From positions 1 through 64,000 of the forward strand of contig JAJFFD010000117.1 in assembly GCA_021776805.1 (NCBI GenBank): a stretch of DNA of 64,000 nucleotides, in the 5' to 3' direction. The position numbers and the translations under genes are program-made. The notes under the pieces are model-generated. The model did not search any database. It was not told the DNA's origin and saw only the letters and a program-made list of their open reading frames with translations. Positions 37,356 to 46,088 of this stretch are shown piece after piece. Position 1 is the stretch's first letter; each line of letters starts with the position of its first letter. Origin of the DNA: Planctomycetota bacterium (GTDB lineage: Bacteria > Planctomycetota > UBA1135 > UBA2386).

Positions 37356-38329
37356 TGCAACAGACCTCCAGCGCCGAGCCGGAGAATCCGCTCTTCGTCC
37401 GAATCATCCGCGAGGCGAAAGACCGGTGCGCCGACGACTTCGCCGTAACGATCGAAGACGATCCTGCTCGTGCTACTGCTTAGCGTGAGGCCAAAGGGCA
37501 GTTCTTGCGTCTGGGAAAACTCATAGGCCAGAAGCTGCACCTCGTCGATCAGGCCAAGAACGGGCTGATAGGAGGGCGACACGACGAAGTCCTCGTTGCC
37601 CTCTTGAAAGACCTGGCCACGCGCCGCCGCGCGATCGACAACTCGGTCGTCCACCAACAGACGCAGCTCTCTGCCATCGTGGATAAACTGCAAACTGTGC
37701 CAAGGTTGCAGGGAAAGCGCTCGCTCTGCGCCGACCGAGATTCGGCTGCCACGACCGCCGTTCTCACCTGCCAGCGAGATACTTCCCTGTGGCCTGAGAT
37801 CTGCATCGAGGGTGATTTCGAAGGCCTCACCGAGTCTGGCCAAGACCATTTCCTCGCGAGCCTCAAGTTTGACTTCGATACGCAGAGCGAAGCCGGTCCT
37901 GAGATCGAAGAAGCCCTTCCCCTCCGTCGTCAGGGTCAAGAGACTCGCGCCTTCGACCTCCGGGCGCATGGCAAAGCCATAACGACCAGCTTCATAGTCG
38001 CCATAGAGCTCGGGTGTGAGGCCGCCGGCCGGCCACCTTTCGTCAGGCTCCATATGCCACTGCCCGACAACGGCGAGAATTCGCGCCCGCAGGGTCACCG
38101 GGCGGTTCTCGAAGGCCGGGCTGATCTCGACCTCCGTCGGCAGATGTCGGGTTCTGGCAGTGAGACCGGCGACTCTGAGCTGATCACGCAGGATGGATTC
38201 CGCGATCTCGATGTTGCTGGCCGAACCCTGCATGAAGCCAAAGCCCAGTCCAAAAAGCACGGAGATGACGCCCATGACCACCATTAGCTCGAGGATGGTG
38301 AAACCAGAGGATGCGTCTCGCAGGGACAT
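37352..38329 (-). CDS. GspH-like pseudopilin with LamG-like insertion
   Basis: A 325-residue protein. The leader MSLRDASS is followed by the cleavage site GFTILELMVVMGVISVLFGLGFGF with the conserved Glu. GspH proteins normally have about 170 residues; here a jelly-roll segment fills about residues 120-290 (FALRIEVKLEAR, WHSLQFIHDGRELRLLVDD, LGLIDEVQLLAYEF), the pattern of LamG/concanavalin-like domains. The end (SSSTSRIVFDRYGEV) is the beta strand and loop typical of the GspH/FimT C-terminus. So the lectin-like fold appears inserted inside a GspH fold. The start ATG at 38329 is three bases after the upstream stop, and its stop overlaps the giant GspK-like gene by four bases. Confidence 0.8.
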   Translation of the reverse strand: MSLRDASSGFTILELMVVMGVISVLFGLGFGFMQGSASNIEIAESILRDQLRVAGLTARTRHLPTEVEISPAFENRPVTLRARILAVVGQWHMEPDERWPAGGLTPELYGDYEAGRYGFAMRPEVEGASLLTLTTEGKGFFDLRTGFALRIEVKLEAREEMVLARLGEAFEITLDADLRPQGSISLAGENGGRGSRISVGAERALSLQPWHSLQFIHDGRELRLLVDDRVVDRAAARGQVFQEGNEDFVVSPSYQPVLGLIDEVQLLAYEFSQTQELPFGLTLSSSTSRIVFDRYGEVVGAPVFRLADDSDEERILRLGAGGLLQ

Positions 38330-38332
38330 GGC

Positions 38333-39025
38333 CTAGGAACCGGAGGGTGGCGGTGGGTAGACCAGGTCGTCCTCAGTCCCGAAGGTCCGATCCAAGCCTG
38401 CCGAAATGATCTGGTACTTGCGTGGGTTGAGGTAGCCCGAGGAGTTCGGGTTCTTAACGGCGCGCACACGCATGCTTTCGCCGCCGCCAGCGCCATCAGA
38501 GAAGCCAACCATGGTCTGCAGCTTGGAGTAGTTGCGGTTGTGGAAGTAGGCGAAGGGGGTTCCCCAGGCATCGACCACCTCAACCTTGCTGCTGCGATCA
38601 AGCAAGGGAATCAAAACCTCGTTGTCATCCCCATCCGTGTTGGCGAACCAATCCTCATGGGACTCCAGGGTCACGCCACCAAAGTCCTTCCAGGAGAGGA
38701 AGATGACCAAGGACTCGATGCCTGCGTTGAGCCCATCCGGCTTCGCCTTGACCGGCAGCCGATCCGGCAGAATTGACTGAAAGTCATCCGGCGGATAGAG
38801 ACCGAACTTGCGCTCGAAGGATTCGATGGCGAGAGCCAGCTCGTTCATGCGCGCTTTGGTATCGGTCTCCTCCGAACTCCACATGGCCTGAGTGATGTTC
38901 GGCAGGAGCGCCACGGCCAGGAGGGAGATAATTCCGATGACCACCAGAAGCTCGAGTAGGGTGAAGCCGCGGCTAGAGGATGCAGCTCTGCAGAAGTTGT
39001 TGTCTATAGCAGGCTCGTTCCGCAT
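38333..39025 (-). CDS. Major pseudopilin, GspG-like
   Basis: A 230-residue protein. The leader has 19 residues ending SSSR, then the cleavage site GFTLLELLVVIGIISLLAVALLPNI with the conserved Glu, matching the GspG consensus closely, including the PNI after the helix. The globular domain includes FERKFGLYPPDDF, the usual GspG alpha-beta start, and a C-terminal loop DAWGTPFAYF followed by SAGLDRTFGTEDD, where a calcium-binding Asp/Glu loop of GspG would lie. It is larger than typical GspG (about 140 residues) due to an insertion around residues 100-170. It probably forms the pseudopilus shaft. The stop is three bases before the next gene; its start codon ATG at 39025 shares bases with the TPR gene stop (ATGA). 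Confidence 0.9.
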   Translation of the reverse strand: MRNEPAIDNNFCRAASSSRGFTLLELLVVIGIISLLAVALLPNITQAMWSSEETDTKARMNELALAIESFERKFGLYPPDDFQSILPDRLPVKAKPDGLNAGIESLVIFLSWKDFGGVTLESHEDWFANTDGDDNEVLIPLLDRSSKVEVVDAWGTPFAYFHNRNYSKLQTMVGFSDGAGGGESMRVRAVKNPNSSGYLNPRKYQIISAGLDRTFGTEDDLVYPPPPSGS

Positions 39026-41676
39026 CAGTTCTCCTTGCGACGGATCAGACGAAAGTTATCAAAGCTCAGGGAAGCATCGGCTCCCCCAGCGACCACGAGG
39101 TCGATGTTCATGGGGACCGAGCCTTGGGGACGGAGGCGATTCACCTCGGCGCGGTGAACCTCCTCGCCATCCCAATAGGCCACGACAACCCATTGGTTGC
39201 TGTTTTCCTCCCCAGCAGACTCGACGGCGACCTCCATTCGATGGCTCTGGGCTCGATCCCAATCCTGGGCAAAGAGCACCGGATCAGGCTCGAGTTCTCC
39301 CGCACGCGGGGCACCATCGACGATTCGCACCTGGGGGCCACTCCGACCGATGCCCATCTCGAGCAGGAACTCGGGGCGATCATCCCGGCCGGTACTCAGT
39401 CGCAAACCGGCGAAGCTGTTGAGGTGCCCGGGAGCAACTTGCAGGTCGACGGCCAGGCTCAGGAAGTTGCCCGAGCGGCTGAGGGTCCGGCGAGCGAAGG
39501 TCGCCTCGTTGGGGCGGCCTTCGAACTCGAGCCTGCCTTCGCGTAGGCGCGGGCGCACATTGCTGGCACGGGTTCCCGGCCAGAGACTGCCAAGTTCGCG
39601 ACGTTCGAAGCGATCCCAGACCTGCTCTTTGCTGGCGTGATCGTCGATGTCGGCCACCAATTTGCGAGCGAAGTTGCGGACCTCTGTGGACTGGCCAACA
39701 TCGGTTGCCATGTTGGCGAGCTCCGTGCGCGCCATGCGCGTACGGTTTTGGCGATAATCAACGACCGCTAACCCCATCTGCCCATAGACGCTGCCACGAG
39801 CTGATGCAGCGCTCAAGGCCTCACGCGCCCGCCCATAGTCCTCCAAGGCCAGGTAGAGGGCAGCCTGCAGCTCAACGTAGGGCAGGTAGCTACGGCGATG
39901 ATCCAAGCTGACCAGGCGATCCGCATAGCGCGCCGCGTCCGCCAGGGCGGAAGCCGCTGACTCTTCGTTCAGGCTTCGACTCTGCTGAAGAAGGGCCATG
40001 GCGATCTCCGCACAGGCCTCGGCAAATTCATCCTGCAACTCGAGAGCAATCTGCAAGGTCTCAATGGCGGAGGGATAGTCACCGTTGAGTCGCTGCTGTC
40101 GACCTAGCATGTAGAGCACATAGGGGTCCCCCGGGTTCACGACTCGCGCCGCTTCGGCAATCTCCAGAGCCACATCCGGGTGCCTGCTGCGTTCATGGAG
40201 CAAGGCCAGGCCTGCGAGGGCCATGTGCCGGAGGGTCGGTGATTGATTCTGCGCTTCCTCCAAGCTCCGCTTGGCCTCATCCCAGGCACCGGAATAGAGC
40301 TGCGAGTAGCCCAGGCCGAGCCTGGATTCGGGCAGCTGGGCAACCTCCAAGGATCGCTCGAAGGCCGAACCTGCAGCCGCAAGATCACCGGCAGCGTAGG
40401 CAATTGCCCCCTGCAGGTAGGCATGACGGCCTTGGTCCGCGGATGGACTCAGTGAGCCAAAAGCTGCCTGAGCCTCAGGGATCAGTCCGAGCGCAAGCAA
40501 ACACTCGACCTCGACGCTGGCCATAGCGTAGCGCGCTTCCGGATCGCTGTTGCGCAGGCTGTGCCGCGCGGCAGCCTGCGCTGCCGGCAGGGCTTCGCGA
40601 ATGCGCCCGCGGTTGAGAAGGAAGCGGGCCAGGTAGGCCTGGCTGCGGCCATCCGTCACCATGGTCTGGATGGCCTTGCGAAAATCAGCCTCTGCATCTT
40701 CCCAGAGACCGAGACGGGCCTTGAAGCTGCCCAGCTCCCGGGCTTCGAACTGTGGGGCGTTTGCCTTCAAGGCCTCCGGCAGGGAATTGAGATAGGCGAA
40801 TTCCTTGGTCAGGTCACCGCGGGCACGGATCACGCTAAGCAAGACCATGTGCGCTTCCTCGGTGCCTTCTGCGTTGACGATCAAGGTCTCCGCCAGGCGC
40901 TCCGCGTCCTCGTAAACCCAGGGTTCAGCGCGGGCAATGTCGAGCAGCTTCTTGACCAGAGAGATGCGCTGCGGCTGCGATGCAGCGCCATCCGGCAGCT
41001 CGAAGATCTCGCCCTCGATCTGGTTCTTCAAGGTCTGTGCCAGCTCGATCTTCACCACCCGACCAGGCTCATAATTGAATCGCGTGACCAGCAAGCCGCT
41101 CTTCACCGAGAGCCAATCAAAGTTGACGGCAGTGTTCAAGAGAGCCTGGTTGCTTCGCGAGAGGCGCTGCTTGTCCGGGTTCAGAACCTCGCCCCAAAGG
41201 TAGTTCGTATCATCGAGGATGACCTTGTCGAAGACCTTGGCATAGTCGCTGTCCGAGTCCTGAACGATGGGCGCTACCGAAGGCTGGCCCGACCCGGCCT
41301 CGGCCACCTCGGGACTGCTGAATTCATGTAGGCGGCTCTCCGCCTCAGGCCAGCGCAGTTGATCGAAGGCAAGGGCCGACTGACCTGGATTCAGCGGCGG
41401 CCGCAGAGGCGGTATCGGCGCGAGATCAGGCAGGACGAGTTCTCGCGGTGGCAGCGGCGCCGACTCACTGGGAGTGCGAAACAAATCCCGGTTCGAAGTC
41501 ATCGCATCCGGGTACGCTTCAGCGATCACCGACTTGATCGCATCTGGCTTGATCAACTCAGCTGCACTCGGGCGCAGCCTGGTGTTGACCGGCGTCGCCA
41601 CGCTACTCGACCAGATCCACCAACACAGACCCATTGTCACAAGCAGCAGAATCGGTTCCTTGCGCAGGTTCTTCAT
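39025..41676 (-). CDS. Membrane-anchored TPR protein with C-terminal beta-sandwich domain
   Basis: An 883-residue protein. The N-terminus is a short basic stretch and one membrane helix (PILLLVTMGLCWWIW, about residues 8-22), then a Pro-rich linker (about residues 70-95), a layout like GspC. Residues about 220-690 are TPR repeats (for example GSFKARLGLWEDAEADFRKA, AYAAGDLAAAGSAFERSLEV, RQQRLNGDYPSAIETLQIAL). The last 190 residues look like a concanavalin-like or 3-keto-disaccharide-hydrolase-type sandwich (GSLWPGTRASN, FLSLAVDLQVAPG, DLVVAGGADASLSFDNFRL). No catalytic residue stands out. It occupies the GspC position between the GspM-like and GspG genes, so it may link the inner membrane platform to the pseudopilus or to surface glycans. 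Confidence 0.78.
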   Translation of the reverse strand: MKNLRKEPILLLVTMGLCWWIWSSSVATPVNTRLRPSAAELIKPDAIKSVIAEAYPDAMTSNRDLFRTPSESAPLPPRELVLPDLAPIPPLRPPLNPGQSALAFDQLRWPEAESRLHEFSSPEVAEAGSGQPSVAPIVQDSDSDYAKVFDKVILDDTNYLWGEVLNPDKQRLSRSNQALLNTAVNFDWLSVKSGLLVTRFNYEPGRVVKIELAQTLKNQIEGEIFELPDGAASQPQRISLVKKLLDIARAEPWVYEDAERLAETLIVNAEGTEEAHMVLLSVIRARGDLTKEFAYLNSLPEALKANAPQFEARELGSFKARLGLWEDAEADFRKAIQTMVTDGRSQAYLARFLLNRGRIREALPAAQAAARHSLRNSDPEARYAMASVEVECLLALGLIPEAQAAFGSLSPSADQGRHAYLQGAIAYAAGDLAAAGSAFERSLEVAQLPESRLGLGYSQLYSGAWDEAKRSLEEAQNQSPTLRHMALAGLALLHERSRHPDVALEIAEAARVVNPGDPYVLYMLGRQQRLNGDYPSAIETLQIALELQDEFAEACAEIAMALLQQSRSLNEESAASALADAARYADRLVSLDHRRSYLPYVELQAALYLALEDYGRAREALSAASARGSVYGQMGLAVVDYRQNRTRMARTELANMATDVGQSTEVRNFARKLVADIDDHASKEQVWDRFERRELGSLWPGTRASNVRPRLREGRLEFEGRPNEATFARRTLSRSGNFLSLAVDLQVAPGHLNSFAGLRLSTGRDDRPEFLLEMGIGRSGPQVRIVDGAPRAGELEPDPVLFAQDWDRAQSHRMEVAVESAGEENSNQWVVVAYWDGEEVHRAEVNRLRPQGSVPMNIDLVVAGGADASLSFDNFRLIRRKEN

Positions 41677-41679
41677 CGC

Positions 41680-42486
41680 TTACAGATCGCTCAATGTGAT
41701 CGCCATGACCTGCCCGCGACAGAGCACCGGGTCACCGATGTTCCGACCCTGCCTGATACTGAATCCGTCACCCTGCAGGCAGATCACCGGCTGATCGCTG
41801 CGACACTTTTCCAGAAAGAGGCTAGCCGTGGCTTCGTCCGCACGGAATTCGAAGCTCAGGCGATACTCGGCGTAGGCCGGCGGGAGACTATTCGGCTCAC
41901 TGACCGAACGACGCCGTCTCGACCTCTCGCTCGGGCGGCCATCGATGCGCAGGCTGTTTATGCCCACGAGCCCCAAAGCGTCCGGGTCCCGACCCTTGAC
42001 CACTTCGCCAGCTTCCATCAGGCGTACTGCAACCTGCTCGAGCAGATTCAGTCCGATGAGCGTGTCCGCGATTTCCGCACGCCCAACCGGAGTCTCCCAC
42101 TGCACATCGCTGCTGCTCAGGTCCACAGAATAGGCCATGGCCCTATCCATGACATCGTCGCGAACCCGTCGGCTTAGCAGGTTATAGTGCGCGTCGAGAT
42201 CACCCTTGCCCGCAGCAAGGAAGTCCTCAGCAGGAACGAACACCGCTGCCGCACGCAGCTTCTGGCTGCGTTCCTCCAGAGCACGCTCCTCCGCCTCGAG
42301 AGCGTTGAGCATCTTCTGATCGTAGAGATCTTCATTGTTGATGTTGCGCACTCGAATCGCGAGGCGTCGCTCAGCACCAGCGGAGTCGTAGATCCCATCT
42401 ACAATCTTGATGGCTATGTAGAAGAGGAGGAGTCCACCGGCCACACCGAGAATCCACCGCTTGTGTTCTTGCCAGAGATCTTCCAA
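41680..42486 (-). CDS. GspM/PilO-like inner-membrane assembly protein
   Basis: A 268-residue bitopic protein. A short cytoplasmic N-terminus (MEDLWQEHKRW) is followed by one membrane helix (ILGVAGGLLLFYIAIKIV, about residues 12-29), a coiled-coil-prone helix (about residues 60-85, LNALEAEERALEERSQKLRA) and a C-terminal ferredoxin-like region (about residues 170-268, PAYAEYRLSFEFRADEATASLFLEKC). This order of helix, coiled coil and small alpha-beta domain matches GspM and PilO. Placement between a fused PilM/PilN and the TPR protein supports the role. Sequence identity to named proteins is low, so the assignment rests mostly on architecture and context. It lies three bases upstream of the TPR gene. 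Confidence 0.72.
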   Translation of the reverse strand: MEDLWQEHKRWILGVAGGLLLFYIAIKIVDGIYDSAGAERRLAIRVRNINNEDLYDQKMLNALEAEERALEERSQKLRAAAVFVPAEDFLAAGKGDLDAHYNLLSRRVRDDVMDRAMAYSVDLSSSDVQWETPVGRAEIADTLIGLNLLEQVAVRLMEAGEVVKGRDPDALGLVGINSLRIDGRPSERSRRRRSVSEPNSLPPAYAEYRLSFEFRADEATASLFLEKCRSDQPVICLQGDGFSIRQGRNIGDPVLCRGQVMAITLSDL

Positions 42487-42530
42487 TTACCGGCCTTCCT
42501 GATTGAGATCCAAAGTTGTCGCAATCCTGC

Positions 42531-44153
42531 TCATCCGTCCTCGCTCTCTACTGCCGCCAGCATGTCGATTTGCCATGTAAACAGAGTCTCATTCCGGTTG
42601 CTGGTATCCGACTCAGGGAGAATGGCCGGCTTGAAGCCCTCGAAATCCCAGTTCTTGAAGTCGTTGAGGAACTTGCCATACACCTCGCCCACATCACCGC
42701 CAAAGACACCCTTGATGCGCCCCTTGACGATGACCAGGCTATTGATCTTGGCATCACGAGAGGTGGGTCTGCGCAACTCGACCGAATCGAGCCAGCCCTC
42801 CGGAGGCATGATCTGCTCGAGCCCTCGCAGAGTCAGGAGCACAGCATTCAGGGGCAGTGCGCGAGCACTGAGACTGGAAGCGAGTTGCTGGGCATCCGCA
42901 TTGCGCGCCACAAGCTCCTGGGCATCTTCATGGATCTTCCGCAATCTGGATTCCTGGCGACGAACCATGGCGGCGGAACGTTGGTTCTCATCCAAGCGGC
43001 CACTCTCCGAACTTGCCAGGCCAAGGAGCAAGGCAACCCCACATAGGCCGGCGGCATAGTTGTAAATAGTCCTGCGTAGCAAGCGTCGCCGTCGCTTGAG
43101 GTGTTCGGGCAAAATCTCGAGCTCGTACAAGCTGTCATCGAGCTTCCCCGCGCAGAGCCCCAGGGCGATCACCGACTCGAAGCGCATCTGCTCCAAGTTC
43201 TCGGCATCCTCGGGAGGCAAGCCGGAAAGATCGACGCTGTCGTATGGATCGAAGTATTCCACCGGGCAGCGCAGGGTCTCGAGCAACATGCCCTTCAGGC
43301 CTCGCGTCCGCGCAGTCCCGCCCGAGAGCAGCAGACGATCGATCTTTAAATCGGGCATCCGCGCCTGCGAGCGACAGAATGCGATGGAAGACTGAATCGC
43401 CGAGACAATCATGCTGCCCGCTCCGCCGGCAGCCATGGTGACCTTCTCCGCCTGTCCGGAGGCGTAGCGGCCTCGGCTGGCGGGGTCCAAATCGAGCAAT
43501 TCTCGTTTGAGCTCCTGCGCCTTGCGAGCGCCGACGTTGAAGGCGGTTGATATGGCCTCGTCAAAGACCTTGCCCCCACTGCTCAAGTTACGCACGAAAA
43601 GCAGATCGATGCCGTTGACTATGGCGATATCCGTGGACTCGTGCCCAATGTTCACGAGGCAAGTCACCACGTCCTCCTCGACCGGCCCACAGCTCAGGAA
43701 GGCATTGTACAAGGCTATGCAGTTCGGAACGTGACAAGCTACCGAGCCGCCAGCTGCGGTGAGCAATTCACTGTGCTGTTCGAGCCCGCGGTTCTTGGCA
43801 ATGGCAAGCAGCACGGTCTCCATGCCACCATCTTCATCCTCGATCGGTAGCAAATTGAAGTCAGCGGATAGGTCATCGCCAGTCTGAGTCTTCAGGTCGT
43901 CGATCTCCAACTCCATCAACTTGCGGAGCTGCCAGTCCGGTGCCGGCGGAACCTGAGTAAAACGCAAGGTCATGTCGCGGCCAGCCAAACCGAGGACGAC
44001 GGATTTGAGCGCAAGCCCCAGTCCGCTGAGATCTGAATCATCACTTGGCAGACTCACAAAGCGTTCCATGGCCAGACCATGCTTGCCGGCCTTGATGGTC
44101 ATCGCCTTGAGGCTGTGAGAACCAGGATCAAGCGCAGTTACCTTCGAGGTCAT
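42531..44153 (-). CDS. Fused PilM-PilN (GspL-like) protein
   Basis: A 540-residue protein. Residues 1-345 are an actin-like ATPase fold of the PilM/GspL type: DPGSHSLKAMTIKAG (phosphate 1), NIGHESTDIAIVNG (phosphate 2), SSGGKVFDEAIS, and LLLSGGTARTRGLKGML (adenosine motif). One membrane helix lies near residues 365-385 (YNYAAGLCGVALLLGLASSE), then a coiled coil and a PilN/GspL-type C-terminal domain (about residues 430-540, NAVLLTLRGLEQIMPPEGWLDSVELR). This gives cytoplasmic recruitment of the assembly ATPase and periplasmic contact with GspM. Fusion of PilM and PilN is the normal GspL layout. It lies three bases after the FHA gene. Confidence 0.88.
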   Translation of the reverse strand: MTSKVTALDPGSHSLKAMTIKAGKHGLAMERFVSLPSDDSDLSGLGLALKSVVLGLAGRDMTLRFTQVPPAPDWQLRKLMELEIDDLKTQTGDDLSADFNLLPIEDEDGGMETVLLAIAKNRGLEQHSELLTAAGGSVACHVPNCIALYNAFLSCGPVEEDVVTCLVNIGHESTDIAIVNGIDLLFVRNLSSGGKVFDEAISTAFNVGARKAQELKRELLDLDPASRGRYASGQAEKVTMAAGGAGSMIVSAIQSSIAFCRSQARMPDLKIDRLLLSGGTARTRGLKGMLLETLRCPVEYFDPYDSVDLSGLPPEDAENLEQMRFESVIALGLCAGKLDDSLYELEILPEHLKRRRRLLRRTIYNYAAGLCGVALLLGLASSESGRLDENQRSAAMVRRQESRLRKIHEDAQELVARNADAQQLASSLSARALPLNAVLLTLRGLEQIMPPEGWLDSVELRRPTSRDAKINSLVIVKGRIKGVFGGDVGEVYGKFLNDFKNWDFEGFKPAILPESDTSNRNETLFTWQIDMLAAVESEDG

Positions 44154-44156
44154 CTA

Positions 44157-46088
44157 CTAGTTCCCCCTCTGCAAGTAGGCTTCGATCAAGGCAGCGATTT
44201 CATCTTGACCACCCTCGCGAAAGGCCTCCACGAGCAGCTGCATTCGTGCGCGATGCTCGCCCTCAGCCAGGGACTCGAGCTCAGCGAGGCCAGCTCCCAT
44301 TTCAGAAGCGATGCCGCGTAGACTCTCGACTTGGAGCACGTTGCCCTCACCGTACAGGTCGATGAGGTCCTGAATCCCATCGCGAATCCGCCGATATCCC
44401 GACCTGGAACGAAAGAAAGCGGCATCCGCCGCTCCTTCGCGGAGTTGGGCGATGCGCTGCTCCATCTCGACGATGATCTCCCGGCGCAATTCCTCGATGT
44501 CGCGCAGGACCGACTCGTCATGGGGAAACTTGCTCCGCGCTTGCTGTAGGGACTCCAGTGCTACCTGCATCAATCCATCCGAGCGTGCCGTCCGCGCCAG
44601 ACGCAGAAGTTCACGCGCCTGACTCGCAGCCTCATCCATGACGAGGAATAACTTGAAGTCAACGGCTGGCTGACAGCGCAGGTCGTAACCATCCATTACC
44701 TGGCTAGCGCTGAGCTGCACATCAGCATCGAACTCGATGAGTAAGCGATCGGCGCCATGACCGAGGAGGACGCTGCGGCTGCCAACCCCTGAGAACTCTC
44801 CCTCCTGAGTCACGAAGCTGCCGTCGCTGCCGAGGGTCAGACAGGGTCGGCTGTCAACAGGCAGGCGAATGATCATTCCTGCCAGACTGGCTTCGCCAGA
44901 ACTGCGCAGTTGGAAGCCTATCTTGTCGATTGGCTCCACCGTGAAGGCCAGCCCCATGTCGCTGGGCACCAAGAGTCCGACCTTGTCCAGGGCCATGAAG
45001 CCGGCTTCAGTGGCAAACGGACGAATGCCGAGCAGACTCGCTTCCTGCCCCCCTACCAGCAAGCTCCCGCCGACTCCCCGAAGGCTACGACCGTCACGGC
45101 AAGTGAAGTCGAGACCGTTGGCGCTGAGACTACGATCGCTGATCAGCGCAACGTCGTCACAGGCAACCAGGGCGTCCTCCCCAGGCAAGAGCCCGAGGAC
45201 CTCGATGGAGACCATGTCCATGCCCTGCGGCACAGTCGCGATGAGCTCAACCTCTTCATAGGAAGGGTAAGAGTCCGGCGTACTACCGGTTCTGAGAACA
45301 CTGCGACCGTCCTGTGAACTGAAGACCACTCGCAGGGCCGCCAATCCGGATCCTTCCGTGCGCAGAAAACCGCGAATACGCAGGGGTGTCCCGGCAAGGA
45401 TACTGACCGCCTCCGCGGTCCGCGCCAGAGCATAGCCAGCCCCTTCTTCTCCAGGCCGAGCCTCGATGAATCCAGTTCCACTGTTGGCATCACGGCCGCT
45501 GAAGCCCGCTTCGAATCCACTGCCAGCGATCTGCAAGTCCCAGCCGGTCTCATCTGCCTCGAAATTGCTGGCCGCAGGATCCAAGGAATTGCCGGCTACT
45601 ACCAGAACCGGTCGCTCCCTGGGACCGGCAAGGCCGCTTCCCTGCGGCGCGAGGAATTCGAGCCAGGCCAAGGCACCGGCCCCTGCAAGGAGGAGCAGAA
45701 CCAGGAGCAGACTGCCGAGACCGAAGGTCTTCTTCTTCGCGAGACTGCTGCGATCCAGACGCGAGACCTGCATGTCCGCGAGCGCTTCACCCGCGCCCTC
45801 GGCCTGGAAACGAATTCGCACCCGACCCACCTGGAAGATGTCCAGATTCGACAGAGCGACTTCGCTGATCTTCCTGCCGTCGATCAGGCTGCCATTGGTG
45901 GAGTCCAAGTCACGCAGAACGTAGCCGCCATCCTCAAAGACGATCTCAGCATGGTGGCCAGAGCATTTCTCATCGCGGAGAACCAGGTCATTGTCCGCCC
46001 GCCTGCCCATGCGCAGCTTGCTGCTGGGCAGCTCGAGGGTCGTACCGGCCTGATCCCCGTCCAGGATCTCCAGGACGTACTTAGTCAT
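44157..46088 (-). CDS. FHA-domain membrane protein with CBM-like extracytoplasmic domain
   Basis: A 643-residue protein. Residues 1-97 are an FHA domain with the phosphothreonine-binding signature MGRRADNDLVLRD (Arg and Asn), the SGHHAEI loop and DLDSTNGSLIDG. A membrane helix follows near residues 122-142 (LGSLLLVLLLLAGAGALAWLEF). Residues about 160-330 resemble a CBM4/9-like jelly roll (NFEADETGWDLQIAGSGF ... IRGFLRTEGSGLAALRVVF ... DDVALISD). The rest (about residues 340-643) is beta-rich, then helical, ending in coiled coil. It probably binds a Thr-phosphorylated partner in the cytoplasm and a glycan or another envelope component outside. First gene of the operon, preceded by a 331-base leader region. 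Confidence 0.8.
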   Translation of the reverse strand: MTKYVLEILDGDQAGTTLELPSSKLRMGRRADNDLVLRDEKCSGHHAEIVFEDGGYVLRDLDSTNGSLIDGRKISEVALSNLDIFQVGRVRIRFQAEGAGEALADMQVSRLDRSSLAKKKTFGLGSLLLVLLLLAGAGALAWLEFLAPQGSGLAGPRERPVLVVAGNSLDPAASNFEADETGWDLQIAGSGFEAGFSGRDANSGTGFIEARPGEEGAGYALARTAEAVSILAGTPLRIRGFLRTEGSGLAALRVVFSSQDGRSVLRTGSTPDSYPSYEEVELIATVPQGMDMVSIEVLGLLPGEDALVACDDVALISDRSLSANGLDFTCRDGRSLRGVGGSLLVGGQEASLLGIRPFATEAGFMALDKVGLLVPSDMGLAFTVEPIDKIGFQLRSSGEASLAGMIIRLPVDSRPCLTLGSDGSFVTQEGEFSGVGSRSVLLGHGADRLLIEFDADVQLSASQVMDGYDLRCQPAVDFKLFLVMDEAASQARELLRLARTARSDGLMQVALESLQQARSKFPHDESVLRDIEELRREIIVEMEQRIAQLREGAADAAFFRSRSGYRRIRDGIQDLIDLYGEGNVLQVESLRGIASEMGAGLAELESLAEGEHRARMQLLVEAFREGGQDEIAALIEAYLQRGN

